Assembly (NCBI GenBank): GCA_023228945.1
Contig: JALOAI010000029.1
Coordinates: 1 to 54,740 of the forward strand
Length of the DNA stretch: 54,740 nucleotides
DNA from: Pigmentiphaga sp.
GTDB taxonomy: Bacteria; Pseudomonadota; Gammaproteobacteria; Burkholderiales; Burkholderiaceae_B
Direction of reading: 5' to 3'
The notes beneath the pieces are model-generated. The model was not told where the DNA came from. It saw only the letters and a program-made list of their open reading frames with translations, and ran no database searches. Numbering within the stretch: position 1 is the first letter of the stretch; each line of letters starts with the position of its first letter. Positions 24,914 through 33,992 of the stretch are shown here, in pieces. The position numbers and the translations under genes were made by a program.

Positions 24914-25414
24914 TCAGTTCTTATGCTCGGGCAAGGCGCGCAGCTGATCTTCGCTCAGCGAAACGAACACCCGCGCATCATCCTTGTCCTGGTTCCAGCG
25001 GATATCCACCTCATCCAGGGGCAAGGCGACCGAGTGCGTGCCCATGCCGAGAAAGCCCCCGACATCCACGACGAGATGAGTGACTTGTCCATTGGCGTCC
25101 AGAACAAGATCCGAAACATCGCCGATTTCTTCGTTTTCACGCGTGTACACGTCGGCGCCTTCCAGATTGTCCGCCGTACGATCGGCCGCCGCCATGGGCT
25201 GATAGCCGTCATTATTCATGACCGAACGACCCTGGCGGTTGGTCTGCCCCATCGCGGCCCCAGGTTGGGCGCCGGTGGGAGCTTGAGCGCCGGTGCCCGG
25301 TTGCGTGGTGGTGGCCCCGGGTGGGGTGCTCGGCGCGGGTTGAGGCGTCTGGGCATGAGCGGCTCCCAACGAAACGGCGGCGAACATGGCGGCGGTGAGG
25401 GCGAGTTTCTTCAT
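24914..25414 (-). CDS. Exported PRC-barrel domain protein
   Basis: A 166-aa protein. The signal peptide (MKKLALTAAMFAAVSLGAAHAQ) is followed by a Pro/Thr/Gly/Gln-rich linker (about 23-75) and then a PRC-barrel: ADNLEGADVYTRENEEIGDV, LDANGQVTHLVVDVGGFLG and VALPLDEVDIRW. PRC-barrel proteins with signal peptides are common in alpha- and betaproteobacterial stress regulons, and the function of this type is unclear. An RBS AAGAGGT lies just upstream of the ATG. Confidence 0.88.
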   Translation of the reverse strand: MKKLALTAAMFAAVSLGAAHAQTPQPAPSTPPGATTTQPGTGAQAPTGAQPGAAMGQTNRQGRSVMNNDGYQPMAAADRTADNLEGADVYTRENEEIGDVSDLVLDANGQVTHLVVDVGGFLGMGTHSVALPLDEVDIRWNQDKDDARVFVSLSEDQLRALPEHKN

Positions 25415-25963
25415 GATGCGGACCTCTTTATGACAATGTATGGAACAAAAGCTTTATTCCCCGCTTTGCAGCGACCGGCTTCGGCTATCCGGGAATGACT
25501 CCATCATGCAGGACCGGCGCATTCGGCCACGTAGGTAGAGCGCTTCCGTGCGTGTAGGAGAACGCTGAATCGACGATAGGACTGCAAGAAACGCTCGACT
25601 CGTCGCAACAGCGCGATCCATTCGGGCATCGGCCGATACCAAACGGCACGCACGCTCGATCACGCCGATGCCGGAAAGCTCGGCGGGAATTTCTTGTGGG
25701 GTCGGTATCGCCGAACACAGAATAGATTCGGCACGCCGCCAAGGCCGCCCATGCGGGGCTCGGCGAAACTTCAAAAAGCGTATGGCGGAATGGTCGCCAG
25801 ATATCGAATTCGTCTCCTCCCCGCTCTCCGCCCTGATGGGCCAATCAGGCGTTTACCTTATCCGCATAAACGATTGGCCATAGTCGTTCTTGATTTTGAC
25901 GTCGGTCGCCTTGCTTGTCTTCCCATCGGCGATTCTTGTTCTACCAGCGAACTCTGTTGGCAA
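25415..25963. other. Long intergenic region
   Basis: About 550 bases between the PRC-barrel and Gln-rich genes. Overlapping short frames on the minus strand (for example 25454-25774) have no ribosome site, no recognisable family and Arg/Ser-rich content, so none is called. Bases 25850-25963 are AT-richer and may hold unrecognised regulatory sequence. Confidence 0.4.
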
Positions 25964-26260
25964 TTATGGATTTTTTCTTTGATTTTCAGCGTTCTGGTTT
26001 TGTGCCTGCTGCTGCTGGGGCTTCTGCTGCTGATTGTGCTGGCCTTGTTGCTGTTGCCCCTGCTGAGGCTGCTGCTGGCCCTGTTGGGGCTGCTGCTGAT
26101 TGCCTTGTTGCTGTTGCTGGTTCCGTTGCTGCTGGTTGGCTTGCTGTTGCTGCTGGTTGGGTTGCTGTTGATTGGCTTGCTGTTGCTGCTGATTGCCGGC
26201 CTGGTTTTGACGATTAGCTGCGTTTTCCTGACGAGCTTGATCTTGCTGTTGCGTAGACAT
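25964..26260 (-). CDS. Gln/Asn-rich low-complexity protein
   Basis: A 98-aa protein from ATG at 26258-26260, with AAGGAG six bases upstream. After MSTQQQDQARQENAANRQ almost the whole protein is runs of Q broken by N, A, P and G, ending QNAENQRKNP. Both CAG and CAA codons are used, so the tract is a peptide feature and not a simple DNA repeat. It has no TM helix or signal. The composition resembles prion-like or condensate-forming domains. Its function is unknown. It sits near two other small composition-biased proteins. Confidence 0.8.
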   Translation of the reverse strand: MSTQQQDQARQENAANRQNQAGNQQQQQANQQQPNQQQQQANQQQRNQQQQQGNQQQPQQGQQQPQQGQQQQGQHNQQQKPQQQQAQNQNAENQRKNP

Positions 26261-26482
26261 GATGACTCCTTTCAGGGTTGGTGCATGGCGGGTTCGCCAC
26301 GGATTCATCGTACGCCGCGGGCCAGCCGGATTCCAGGATGACATTGCAACAGATACACTACCCCGCCACGAAGACGGCGCAGTCTTGGCTGGATTTCGTT
26401 ACACCCCACGCTGCCGCGTGATCGGCGGGCCAAGCCACCCGGCGCAGGATCTCGTAACACTGCGCCGTGAGGTTCTGTTGCA

Positions 26483-27457
26483 TCAGCGTTGGCGCGCGTC
26501 CGCCGGCCGACTCACCGCCTCCGTACGACAAATTCCGACGGCGACTTTGCGGGCCGCGCCCAACGCACTTTTTACCAACGGCGACGCCGCCATGTCGCGC
26601 CGGTACAGAATTCCGACAGGCTTGCGCGAGGCGGGCAACGCTACCGGTACGATATGGATTTTGCCCAGCGCCGCCAGCTCTTGTGCCACCGATACCGGCA
26701 GGATGGAAACTAGGTTTTCGGCAGCCAGCAACTCCACCGTCAGATAGGCCGAAATCGCTTCGATCACAACCCTCGGCGCTCGCTGCCCTTCCTCCGCCAG
26801 GCGCGAAGCCACCAAGTTGAACGAGGCTCCCTCTGGAGAAGGCAAAATCCATTCGGAGGCTGCCAATGCTGCCAGGCGTGCCATTACGGGAACGTTCGCC
26901 ACCGGATGATGCACGCCGCAGACGATGGCGCTTTCTTCGTGGTAGAGCACTTCGTGCCGTAGATCGGGCGTCAGCCTCTCCAGTACGACGCGGCCCAGGA
27001 TGCAGTCGAGCTGACCACCCGACAATTCCGCCAGCAAGGTGTACTCGGCGCCTTCATTGGCCGCCACGACGATCCTGGGCCAATCCGCCAGCATTTGCCG
27101 TCGCCACGCAGGGAATAGGTTGGGTAAGGCCACGGGGAATACGCCGACCCGGATACGACCCGTACCGCCCGCCAGCGTGGATTCGTATTCATGGTGCAGA
27201 CCCCTCATTTCTTCCATCAGGATGGCGGCACGCCGGGTCAGCACCTCGCCCATGGCAGTTGGCGACAAGCCGCGCCGGTTGCGGGTGAAAAGTGGCGTCT
27301 GGAAGATATCTTCGATCTCGCGCAGGGCCTTGCTCGCAGTGGAATGGCCCATGTTCAAGCGCCGCGCGCAACGGCCGAGATTGGGGTCCGCCCCGAGTGC
27401 GTCGAGCAGTTCGATATGGCGAGGCCGCAGTCTGGCGATGATGTGTTTCAGGTCCAT
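26483..27457 (-). CDS. LysR-family transcriptional regulator
   Basis: A 324-aa LysR regulator of the GbpR/PcaQ-like type. The winged helix (about 10-65) reads PRHIELLDALGADPNLGRC and LNMGHSTASKALREIE. The ligand domain includes GTGRIRVGVFPVALP and GQLDCILGR. It diverges from the thiolase-ligase-Bug operon (start 27740) across 282 bases and is the likely regulator. The inducer is not deducible. Confidence 0.92.
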   Translation of the reverse strand: MDLKHIIARLRPRHIELLDALGADPNLGRCARRLNMGHSTASKALREIEDIFQTPLFTRNRRGLSPTAMGEVLTRRAAILMEEMRGLHHEYESTLAGGTGRIRVGVFPVALPNLFPAWRRQMLADWPRIVVAANEGAEYTLLAELSGGQLDCILGRVVLERLTPDLRHEVLYHEESAIVCGVHHPVANVPVMARLAALAASEWILPSPEGASFNLVASRLAEEGQRAPRVVIEAISAYLTVELLAAENLVSILPVSVAQELAALGKIHIVPVALPASRKPVGILYRRDMAASPLVKSALGAARKVAVGICRTEAVSRPADARQR

Positions 27458-27739
27458 GTCAGTTTCCGCGCCGCGGCCGAAGGAGGCTACAGCCCCCTAG
27501 GGGGGCCAGCGAACATAGTGAGCGTGGGCGCGGTTTCATCCAGTCTCCACCCCAATGCCATCTTGCCTTAGGCGGACATACGACGCCAGTCCCTGCCTTT
27601 CCAAACCTGACATACAGAGCGCGATCATTTCATGATATCTGGCACCCCACAACGCCGGGCCGTTGCCTAACATGACAGGCATGCGACAACGCTCTCCCAC
27701 CAAGAGCGCAACACCATTCCTACCGAGAAATACCCGACC

Positions 27740-28942
27740 ATGATTCCTTGTTATATCCCCTACGGCGGCTACTGGAGCACTCCCTTCGCGCGCTGGCAGG
27801 GCAGCCTGTCCCATTTGCATAGCCTGCGCTTTGCCGCGCACGTCGCCCGCGATGCCTTGCAGCGGCGAAACATCGAACCCACAGTGTTCGACCTGGGTAT
27901 TCTGGGCATGACTGTGCCACAAGAAGGGTCTTTTTATGGCGCTCCCTGGCTGCTGGGCGAAATCGGCGCTCGTAGCATCGGCGGCCCCACCGTCGCCCAG
28001 GCTTGCGCGACCGGCGCTCGCGCCGTCCGGCTGGCCGCTTCGGAATTGACCACCGGCGATGCCAGCGCCTGCCTTGTGGTAGCCGCCGACCGCACTTCCA
28101 ACGGACCCGATCTGTACTACCCCGACCCCGGCGCCATCGGCGGCAGCGGCCGGCATGAACACTGGGTGCTGGATAATTTCGATCGCGACCCCTACGCACA
28201 GGTCGCCATGGTAGAGACTGCCGAGAATGTGGCGCGGCGCTATGACATCGACACCGCCGAGCAGAACGACTGGACGGTCTGCCGCTATGTCCAGTACGGC
28301 GAGGCTCTGGCCGACGACAGCGCGTTTCTCCGGCGCTTCATGACCCTGCCGTTCGAGGTGCCCGATGCCCGGCTGCGCAAGACGCACGCCATGCTTGATG
28401 GCGATGAAGGCGTTTATGCCACGACGGCCGACGGGTTGGCCCGGTTGCGGCCGGTGCGCGAAGGCGGCACCGTCACCTACGGCGGTCAAACCCATCCGGC
28501 CGATGGCAATGCGGGCATGATCCTCACTACGGCGGAACGGTTGGCCGAATTCACCACGCAGCCGCGGATCGGTATCCGTCTGGCAGCGTTCGCCCAGGCC
28601 CGCGAAGAGTCTGGTTATATGCCAGCCGCGCCCGTCCCGGCGGCCCAGGAGGCCTTGCGCAAAGCGGGCATCACCGTGGCTGATCTCTCGGCTGTCAAAA
28701 CCCATAACCCCTTCATCGTCAATGACATCGTGCTGGGCCGTGCGCTTGGCCTGGGACCGGAAGCGATGAACCGTTTCGGCAGTCCGCTGGTCTGGGGCCA
28801 CCCCATCTCGCCCACCGGCCTGCGCTGCCAGATCGAGTTGATCGAGGAACTGGTACTGCGCGGCGGCGGCTATGGTTTGTTTACCGGCTGCGCCGCCGGC
28901 GACAGCGCCATGGCGGTAGTGATCCATGTCGGAGACCGTTGA
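27740..28942 (+). CDS. Thiolase-family acyltransferase
   Basis: A 400-aa thiolase. The nucleophilic Cys is in AQACATGARA (about 88), the His in GHPISPTGLR (about 354) and the second Cys in TGCAAGDSAM (about 384-393). KTHNPFIVND is a variant of the usual NEAFA-type loop. The N-terminus YIPYGGYWSTPF differs from the canonical RTPFG, so the substrate may be unusual. It overlaps the acyl-CoA ligase gene start by 17 bases and is preceded by a divergent LysR gene. It is probably the degradative cleavage step for a carboxylate activated by the ligase. Confidence 0.88.
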   Translation: MIPCYIPYGGYWSTPFARWQGSLSHLHSLRFAAHVARDALQRRNIEPTVFDLGILGMTVPQEGSFYGAPWLLGEIGARSIGGPTVAQACATGARAVRLAASELTTGDASACLVVAADRTSNGPDLYYPDPGAIGGSGRHEHWVLDNFDRDPYAQVAMVETAENVARRYDIDTAEQNDWTVCRYVQYGEALADDSAFLRRFMTLPFEVPDARLRKTHAMLDGDEGVYATTADGLARLRPVREGGTVTYGGQTHPADGNAGMILTTAERLAEFTTQPRIGIRLAAFAQAREESGYMPAAPVPAAQEALRKAGITVADLSAVKTHNPFIVNDIVLGRALGLGPEAMNRFGSPLVWGHPISPTGLRCQIELIEELVLRGGGYGLFTGCAAGDSAMAVVIHVGDR

Positions 28943-30533
28943 AGCCATGCCCACGACATCGATTCACTCCGAGGCTTCGTCCGGCAACACCCTGCCCCAT
29001 GTCTGGCCTTCCGTGGTTCACATGCTCGCCCACGCCGCGGTCGCCTACCCCGACCATGAGGCGGTAGTACTGGGTGAGCAGCGCGTCAGCTACGGCCAAC
29101 TGGCCGCCAGTGCCAGCGCCTTCGCCTCGCAATTGCGGGCCTTGGGAGCTGGCCCGGGACAGCGCATCGCGCTCTTGATGAGCAACTCGGCGGATATGGT
29201 AGTGGCGATTTTCGCGATCCAGGCAAGCGGCGCGCAACTCGTGCCGCTCAACCCGGCTTATACCGGCGCCGAGCTCGAGCCCATCCTGGAGGATGCCGAA
29301 TGTCTGGCCCTGGTGTACGACACCGCCGTGGCCGAACGCTTGGCGCAGCAAGTTGCCACGTTCGACATGTCGCACCGTTTTGCGATCGGCCCGGGGTCGA
29401 GCTGCCTCGTGCTGCGGGATGAGTCCGACGTCGCGCTTCCGCTGCCGCTCCCTGAGCCCGATGATCTGGCCCTGTTGCTGTATACCGGCGGCACCACGGG
29501 CCGTCCGAAGGGCGTGAATCTCACGCATCGCGCCGTCGCCACCAATACCAGTCAGCGCGACGCCCTGCTACCGACCCGGGAAGGAATCGAACGCCTCCTG
29601 GTGATCACGCCGCTATTCCATTCCTATGCCCTGGCGACCACCTACACCTCTGTGTACGCCTGCGGCACGCTGGTGCTGCTGACGAAATACAAGCCCGCCG
29701 CCGTGCTGCGCCTGGTTGACGATGAACGCATCACCATCCTCGCCGCCAGCCCCACCATTTTTATCGGCCTGCTGGCCTGTGAGGAGTTGGCCTCGGCATC
29801 GCTGGCCTCGCTCACTTGTTCTTACTCGGGCTCGGCCGCCCTGCCATTGGAAACTCTGCGCCAGTGGGAACTCCGTTCGGGGTCTGTTGTGGTGGAGGGC
29901 TATGGCCAAACGGAAGCTGGCCCGGTGTTGACCTACAACCCGCTGCATGGCCCGCGCAAAAGCGGCACGGTCGGCCCCGCCGTGCCAGACACCGAAATCC
30001 AAATCGTCGATCCCGACACCGGACTGCAGGTTCTCGGCCCCGGCCAGATCGGTGAAATTCGGGCCCGAGGCCCCCAAATCATGAAGGGCTACCGTGGCTT
30101 GCCCAACGAAACCGCCACTGCCCTGCGCGACGGCTGGCTCTACACCGGCGATCTCGGCGAGGTGGACACAGACGGCTACTTCACCATCCGGGACCGCAAG
30201 AAAGACATGGTGATCGTCAGCGGCTTCAATGTTTATCCTCGGGAAATCGAGGAGGCTCTGAGCCGCCATCCCCAGGTGCGCGAGAGCGCGGTTGTCGGCA
30301 TCCCGGATGGCTATCGCGGCGAAGCTTTGGCCGCCCTGGTGGTGGCCGTCGGCCATCTGGACGAAGACGTTCTGCGCGAATACCTTGCCCAGCGTCTCGT
30401 GAAATACAAGCAGCCCGCACAACTGCACTTCGTATCGACCTTGCCCAAAACGGCCGTGGGCAAACCCGACAAAGTCCGCATCCGTCGCGACCTTGCCACT
30501 ACCGGCTCCATCCCCCCTACCTTGTCACTTTAA
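28926..30533 (+). CDS. AMP-forming acyl-CoA synthetase / ligase
   Basis: A 535-aa ANL-superfamily adenylating enzyme (ATG at 28947 is an alternative start). Motifs are LLLYTGGTTGRPKGV (P-loop, about 180-194), VEGYGQTEAGP (about 320), LYTGDLGEVDTDGYFTIRDR (about 402) with KKDMVIVSGFNVYPREIE, and the catalytic Lys in LPKTAVGKPDK near the end. It activates a carboxylic acid to its CoA thioester through an acyl-adenylate. It is translationally coupled to the thiolase before it and 10 bases from the Bug receptor after it, so ligand uptake, activation and thiolysis appear joined. The substrate (fatty or aromatic acid) is not determined. Confidence 0.92.
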   Translation: MSETVEAMPTTSIHSEASSGNTLPHVWPSVVHMLAHAAVAYPDHEAVVLGEQRVSYGQLAASASAFASQLRALGAGPGQRIALLMSNSADMVVAIFAIQASGAQLVPLNPAYTGAELEPILEDAECLALVYDTAVAERLAQQVATFDMSHRFAIGPGSSCLVLRDESDVALPLPLPEPDDLALLLYTGGTTGRPKGVNLTHRAVATNTSQRDALLPTREGIERLLVITPLFHSYALATTYTSVYACGTLVLLTKYKPAAVLRLVDDERITILAASPTIFIGLLACEELASASLASLTCSYSGSAALPLETLRQWELRSGSVVVEGYGQTEAGPVLTYNPLHGPRKSGTVGPAVPDTEIQIVDPDTGLQVLGPGQIGEIRARGPQIMKGYRGLPNETATALRDGWLYTGDLGEVDTDGYFTIRDRKKDMVIVSGFNVYPREIEEALSRHPQVRESAVVGIPDGYRGEALAALVVAVGHLDEDVLREYLAQRLVKYKQPAQLHFVSTLPKTAVGKPDKVRIRRDLATTGSIPPTLSL

Positions 30534-30543
30534 AGGAACCCAC

Positions 30544-31509
30544 ATGAAACTCGTCCGAGCCCTCGTGCTGGCGGCGGCCGCCAGCCTTCCTCTCAGCGTG
30601 GCGGCAAATGATTATCCGTCCGATACCGTACGCCTGGTCGTTCCCTTTCCGCCGGGCGGCAGCCTCGACACGATGGGCCGGCCTTTGGCCGATCATTTGC
30701 GTAAACGCTGGAACAAACCCGTCATCGTCGATAACCGGCCGGGCGCCAGCACCATCATCGGCACCGACGCAGTGGCGAAGGCCGCTCCCGATGGCCTCAC
30801 ACTGCTTTTCACCGCCGACGTCAGCATCACCAGTAATCCTTTTCTGTTCAACAAGCTGCCTTTCGATCCCATCCAGGATCTGGTACCTATCGTCCAGTTG
30901 ATCAACTCGCCAATGATCCTGGCGATCAACCCTTCCCTTGAGGTCGACACCCTGCAGGAACTGGTGGATCTCGCCAAGCGCGAACCCCACCGCATCAACT
31001 ATGCCTCGTTCGGCACCGGTACCCCGGCACATCTGCTGTTCGAAGCCCTGCGCGCAAAAACGGGTGCCGAGCTCACCCATATTCCCTACAAAGGCTATGG
31101 TCCGGCCCTGCATGCCACCTTGTCGGGTGAGGTACCGATCACGCTGGTCAGTGCCATGTCGGGACCTTATTTCGATGCAGGCAAGCTCAAGCCCATCGCC
31201 ATCGATCGCGACCAGCGCTCGCCGCTCTACCCCGATCTGCCCACTTTCACCGAAGCGGGGTACGGCGATATCGGTTTGCGCGCCTGGTTCGGCATGTTCG
31301 CCCCCAAAGGCACGCCACAAGCCATCATCGACCAAGTCCGCGACGACGTAGTCCAGGTTCTGCAAGACCCGCAGTTCCTGGCTTCTCAAGTGGACGGCAT
31401 GGGCTTTACCGCGGTGGGCAACACCCCGACGGAGTTCGCCGAGTTCATCCAGGCCGATTACGAATACAAAGGCGATCTGATTCGCTCGACGGGCGTCAAG
31501 ATCGAGTGA
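30544..31509 (+). CDS. Bug-family tripartite tricarboxylate transporter receptor
   Basis: A 321-aa periplasmic receptor, with ATG at 30544 after AAAGGAA. The signal peptide (MKLVRALVLAAAASLPLSVA, then ANDYPS) is followed by VRLVVPFPPGGSLDTMGRPL, VDNRPGASTIIGTDAVAKA, LTHIPYKGYGPALHA and LPTFTEAGYGDIGLRAWFG. It is the third gene of the thiolase-ligase operon, and no TctA/TctB membrane subunits follow. It probably captures the acid that the ligase activates. Confidence 0.94.
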   Translation: MKLVRALVLAAAASLPLSVAANDYPSDTVRLVVPFPPGGSLDTMGRPLADHLRKRWNKPVIVDNRPGASTIIGTDAVAKAAPDGLTLLFTADVSITSNPFLFNKLPFDPIQDLVPIVQLINSPMILAINPSLEVDTLQELVDLAKREPHRINYASFGTGTPAHLLFEALRAKTGAELTHIPYKGYGPALHATLSGEVPITLVSAMSGPYFDAGKLKPIAIDRDQRSPLYPDLPTFTEAGYGDIGLRAWFGMFAPKGTPQAIIDQVRDDVVQVLQDPQFLASQVDGMGFTAVGNTPTEFAEFIQADYEYKGDLIRSTGVKIE

Positions 31510-31583
31510 TTCGATCAGGGTGGAAAGGTCTTTGACCCGCCCACCTCCTCCCGGCAAGCCCGGCACCCGAGCGCCGGAATGAC

Positions 31584-32333
31584 CTAGTGCTCCACGACCG
31601 ACTGTAGTTCGTGATCCTCGAACTCGAGCGTAAAGCCCTTGGGCGCCACTGCATCCGCGCCCTGGATCGTCAACTCCAGGGTAGCCCCGCAAAGCGTTGC
31701 GCTCTGCAAAAGCGCGGCTTCATCATCCACCCAGGCGTCGCCGCCGACTTCCTGATATTTTTGCTGCAAGTCGATACGATACCGTTTGCCATCCAGCCCC
31801 GCCCATTCCCAGGCACCGGCCACCGGAGCTGGAACAATCCATTTGTAGATATTGATGCCATCCACCTTGCACTGGTCATCGGCTTTCCAGTCGCCCATGC
31901 CGAAAGCATGGGAAATGATGCGAGCGCCGGGGCGCAACTCGCTTAGAAGCCGAGGCCGCAGCTGGGCATTGATGGAATCCAGGAGGTACAGGGTAACCAC
32001 CGTAGCCTCGCGGATGTCGGCGGTGAAGATATCGTCTTCGATAAAATCCACGAGATACTCAACTCGGGTATCCCCGGCATACTCCATGGCGTCGGCGATT
32101 CGCAGCGGATCAATCTCGATGCCGATGCCGCGGGTATCGTAGTTTTTCGCGGCGGCAACCACGATTCGGCCATCGCCGGAGCCCAAGTCGTACAACACGT
32201 CTTGGGGGCCCACCCCGGCCAAGGTCAGCATGGCTTCGACCACATTTCCATCGGTCGGCACGAACGGCACGTCGAGGAATTTGCCCGGCTCGGCGGAGTA
32301 GTTATCAAGATCGTCAACCAAATCTCTGAACAT
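31584..32333 (-). CDS. Class I SAM-dependent methyltransferase, paralogue A
   Basis: A 249-aa protein from ATG at 32331-32333. Longer upstream frames run into intergenic sequence. The SAM motif I is YDLGSGDGRIVVAA (about 61-74), then IGIEIDPLRI and IEDDIFTADI. The C-terminal region (GDWKAD, then a beta-rich part) matches the protein at 46136-46996 along its length. That partner has an N-terminal hydrophobic segment and this one does not. The substrate is unknown. The gene is convergent with the Bug receptor and stands alone. Confidence 0.82.
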   Translation of the reverse strand: MFRDLVDDLDNYSAEPGKFLDVPFVPTDGNVVEAMLTLAGVGPQDVLYDLGSGDGRIVVAAAKNYDTRGIGIEIDPLRIADAMEYAGDTRVEYLVDFIEDDIFTADIREATVVTLYLLDSINAQLRPRLLSELRPGARIISHAFGMGDWKADDQCKVDGINIYKWIVPAPVAGAWEWAGLDGKRYRIDLQQKYQEVGGDAWVDDEAALLQSATLCGATLELTIQGADAVAPKGFTLEFEDHELQSVVEH

Positions 32334-32660
32334 GGCGGTACCTGCGCAGTAAAGTCCGGGAGCCCTTGCGGCGTTCAGCGCCCTGCGGCGGAACTCCGGC
32401 GGCTTCGGCCTGGTGGACTGCCAAGCCTTGGCGGCCCCTTTCGGGATTGATGATGGCCAGCCCAACAACTGCAAGGATGCTGGCGCCGTATGTGGCCATG
32501 ATATCGCCATGGCGCGCGGACGGCGATCGGCCGGCTCTTGCACAACGAACCAAGGCGCTTTGCCTTCAACTTCCCGCGCGCTCTGTTCTGCGGGCGTTGG
32601 CACAAATCTGGCACAAAAAGCGGTTGATCACGCTCTTTTTTGTGCGTTTGACAAAACAAA

Positions 32661-32702
32661 AGACCCCTGCTCACCAAAATAACGCTTTGGAAACAGGGGT
32701 CT
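32661..32702 (-). terminator. Rho-independent terminator after tRNA-Ala
   Basis: On the minus strand AGACCCCTG (32702-32694) pairs with CAGGGGTCT (32669-32661), and the latter is followed by TTTTGTTTTG. It lies 17 bases past the tRNA 3' end, so it probably ends the tRNA transcript. The loop is long (about 24 bases). Confidence 0.7.
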
Positions 32703-32718
32703 GTATAACTGGGGATTT

Positions 32719-32794
<76 letters not shown>

Positions 32795-32958
32795 ACGAAG
32801 CGCTCACTATAGCATATCTTTTATGCTCTCAGTCTGACACATATCAAGACCCTGCCAAATATGGCTAGACATATCATAGAGTAACAAAACATGATACAAA
32901 GAGGCTTTTGAGAGGCTAGGGTCCATTGCGACCCATCTGGCACGTTGTCGAGAGAACC

Positions 32959-33408
32959 ATGACAAAAATCATGCACATTGGCGAGGCAATTCGCTACGTT
33001 CGCACCACTTTGCGCCTGAAAATCGAGATGGTGGCCCAGGAGGCAGGCTGCGCGCCCAGTAATCTCTCACGGATCGAAAACGGCCGGCAGCGCCCTTCGA
33101 TCACTTTGCTGGAGGCCCTGGCACGAGCCCTGCAAACGCCGGTCAGCGAGCTGTATCAATTGCTGGAAATGCATGCCAACACCGCGCAGACCATCAACGT
33201 GTCCAGCGCCCTGGCGCAACGCGAATGGCTGCAGCTCCGCCAGGACCTCACGACTCTCTCCAGCGAGCGCCGGGAGCGGCTACAGGCCTTGTTGGCGCAC
33301 CTGCTTTCAGAACAGCGGAAACACAACGGCGCGCTTGAGGCCCAGGCCGCTTGCCCGGGATCACCCGGCCTGGCCGGGCGGCCGCGGGCTTCTCGCCGCG
33401 TGGCGTGA
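32959..33408 (+). CDS. XRE-family helix-turn-helix regulator
   Basis: A 149-aa protein from ATG at 32959 (MTKIMHIGEAIRYVR). The HTH covers about 7-60: KIEMVAQEAGCAPSNLSRIE, then NGRQRPSITLLEALARAL. The rest is a helical, Gln/Leu-rich region (LQLRQDLTTLSSERRERLQAL), perhaps for dimerisation. The last 48 bases overlap the convergent DUF2069-like gene. Target genes are unknown. It diverges from tRNA-Ala. Confidence 0.85.
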   Translation: MTKIMHIGEAIRYVRTTLRLKIEMVAQEAGCAPSNLSRIENGRQRPSITLLEALARALQTPVSELYQLLEMHANTAQTINVSSALAQREWLQLRQDLTTLSSERRERLQALLAHLLSEQRKHNGALEAQAACPGSPGLAGRPRASRRVA

Positions 33409-33780
33409 GGCGCGCTTGGCGGGCCGCACGTAGCACACCGCGGCCACAAAAAACACCAGTCCCAGAACCAGTTCCGCCCACCCCAGCGCTGCCGATAACG
33501 GATCGGGGTCCGTCATGCCGCGCACCGCGCCTTCCATCACATACAGCAACATGAGCATGGCTGCCCATTGATAGGTGTACAAATTGCCGCGCAGTACGCC
33601 GCGCAGCGGCAGCAGCAGCGGTACGACCTTCAGTACCAGCCATGATCCGCCCGGCCGTACCGGCGCCAGCCAGGTTTCCCATGCCAGGCAAACCAGGATC
33701 AGAAGCACCAGGCAGGCCGAAGCCAGATAGCGCCATCGCGGATCAAGAACAGCGGCGGAATGCGAAGCGGATTGTGGCAT
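33361..33780 (-). CDS. DUF2069-like small membrane protein
   Basis: A 139-aa protein from ATG at 33778-33780 (MPQSASHSAAVLD). Four hydrophobic segments follow: YLASACLVLLILVCLAWE, WLVLKVVPLLLPLRGVL, YTYQWAAMLMLLYVMEGAV and LGWAELVLGLVFFVAAVCYV. LKVVPLLLPLRG and the YQW position match the DUF2069 family. Its function is unknown. The last codons overlap the convergent XRE gene by 48 bases. Confidence 0.82.
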   Translation of the reverse strand: MPQSASHSAAVLDPRWRYLASACLVLLILVCLAWETWLAPVRPGGSWLVLKVVPLLLPLRGVLRGNLYTYQWAAMLMLLYVMEGAVRGMTDPDPLSAALGWAELVLGLVFFVAAVCYVRPAKRASRHAARSPRPPGQAG

Positions 33781-33992
33781 AGTGAATCGATCGAATGAGC
33801 AGGTTGAGCCAGGCGGCCCGTCGCGTCGTGGACGAGCCCCGTCGGCCGCGGCAAGCCGCATTATCCCCCGGCGGCGCGCCGCATCGGGGGAGTCGAGCTA
33901 GAATATCCCGGGACGACGGCTGCCGACGAGGCCGCCGCCAAACGTACTCGCGGCATCGCCACGCTTTCTTACTTTGCTTTACTCACCGCTCT

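Noticed and set aside
25454..25774. 106-codon minus-strand frame in the long gap
   Set aside because: Arg/Ser-rich with no family, no ribosome site, and overlapped by equally long frames.
25964..26260. Trinucleotide repeat or CRISPR-like array
   Set aside because: The repeated CAG/CAA units vary and keep a coding frame. There are no spacers or fixed-length repeats.
25694..26341. Leu-rich, seemingly multi-TM protein on the plus strand
   Set aside because: It is the antisense reading of CAG/CAA runs of the Gln-rich gene, which produces Leu codons.
32334..32603. Extended N-terminus of methyltransferase A
   Set aside because: The added 90 residues have no domain and are absent from paralogue B; the family pattern starts near ATG 32333.
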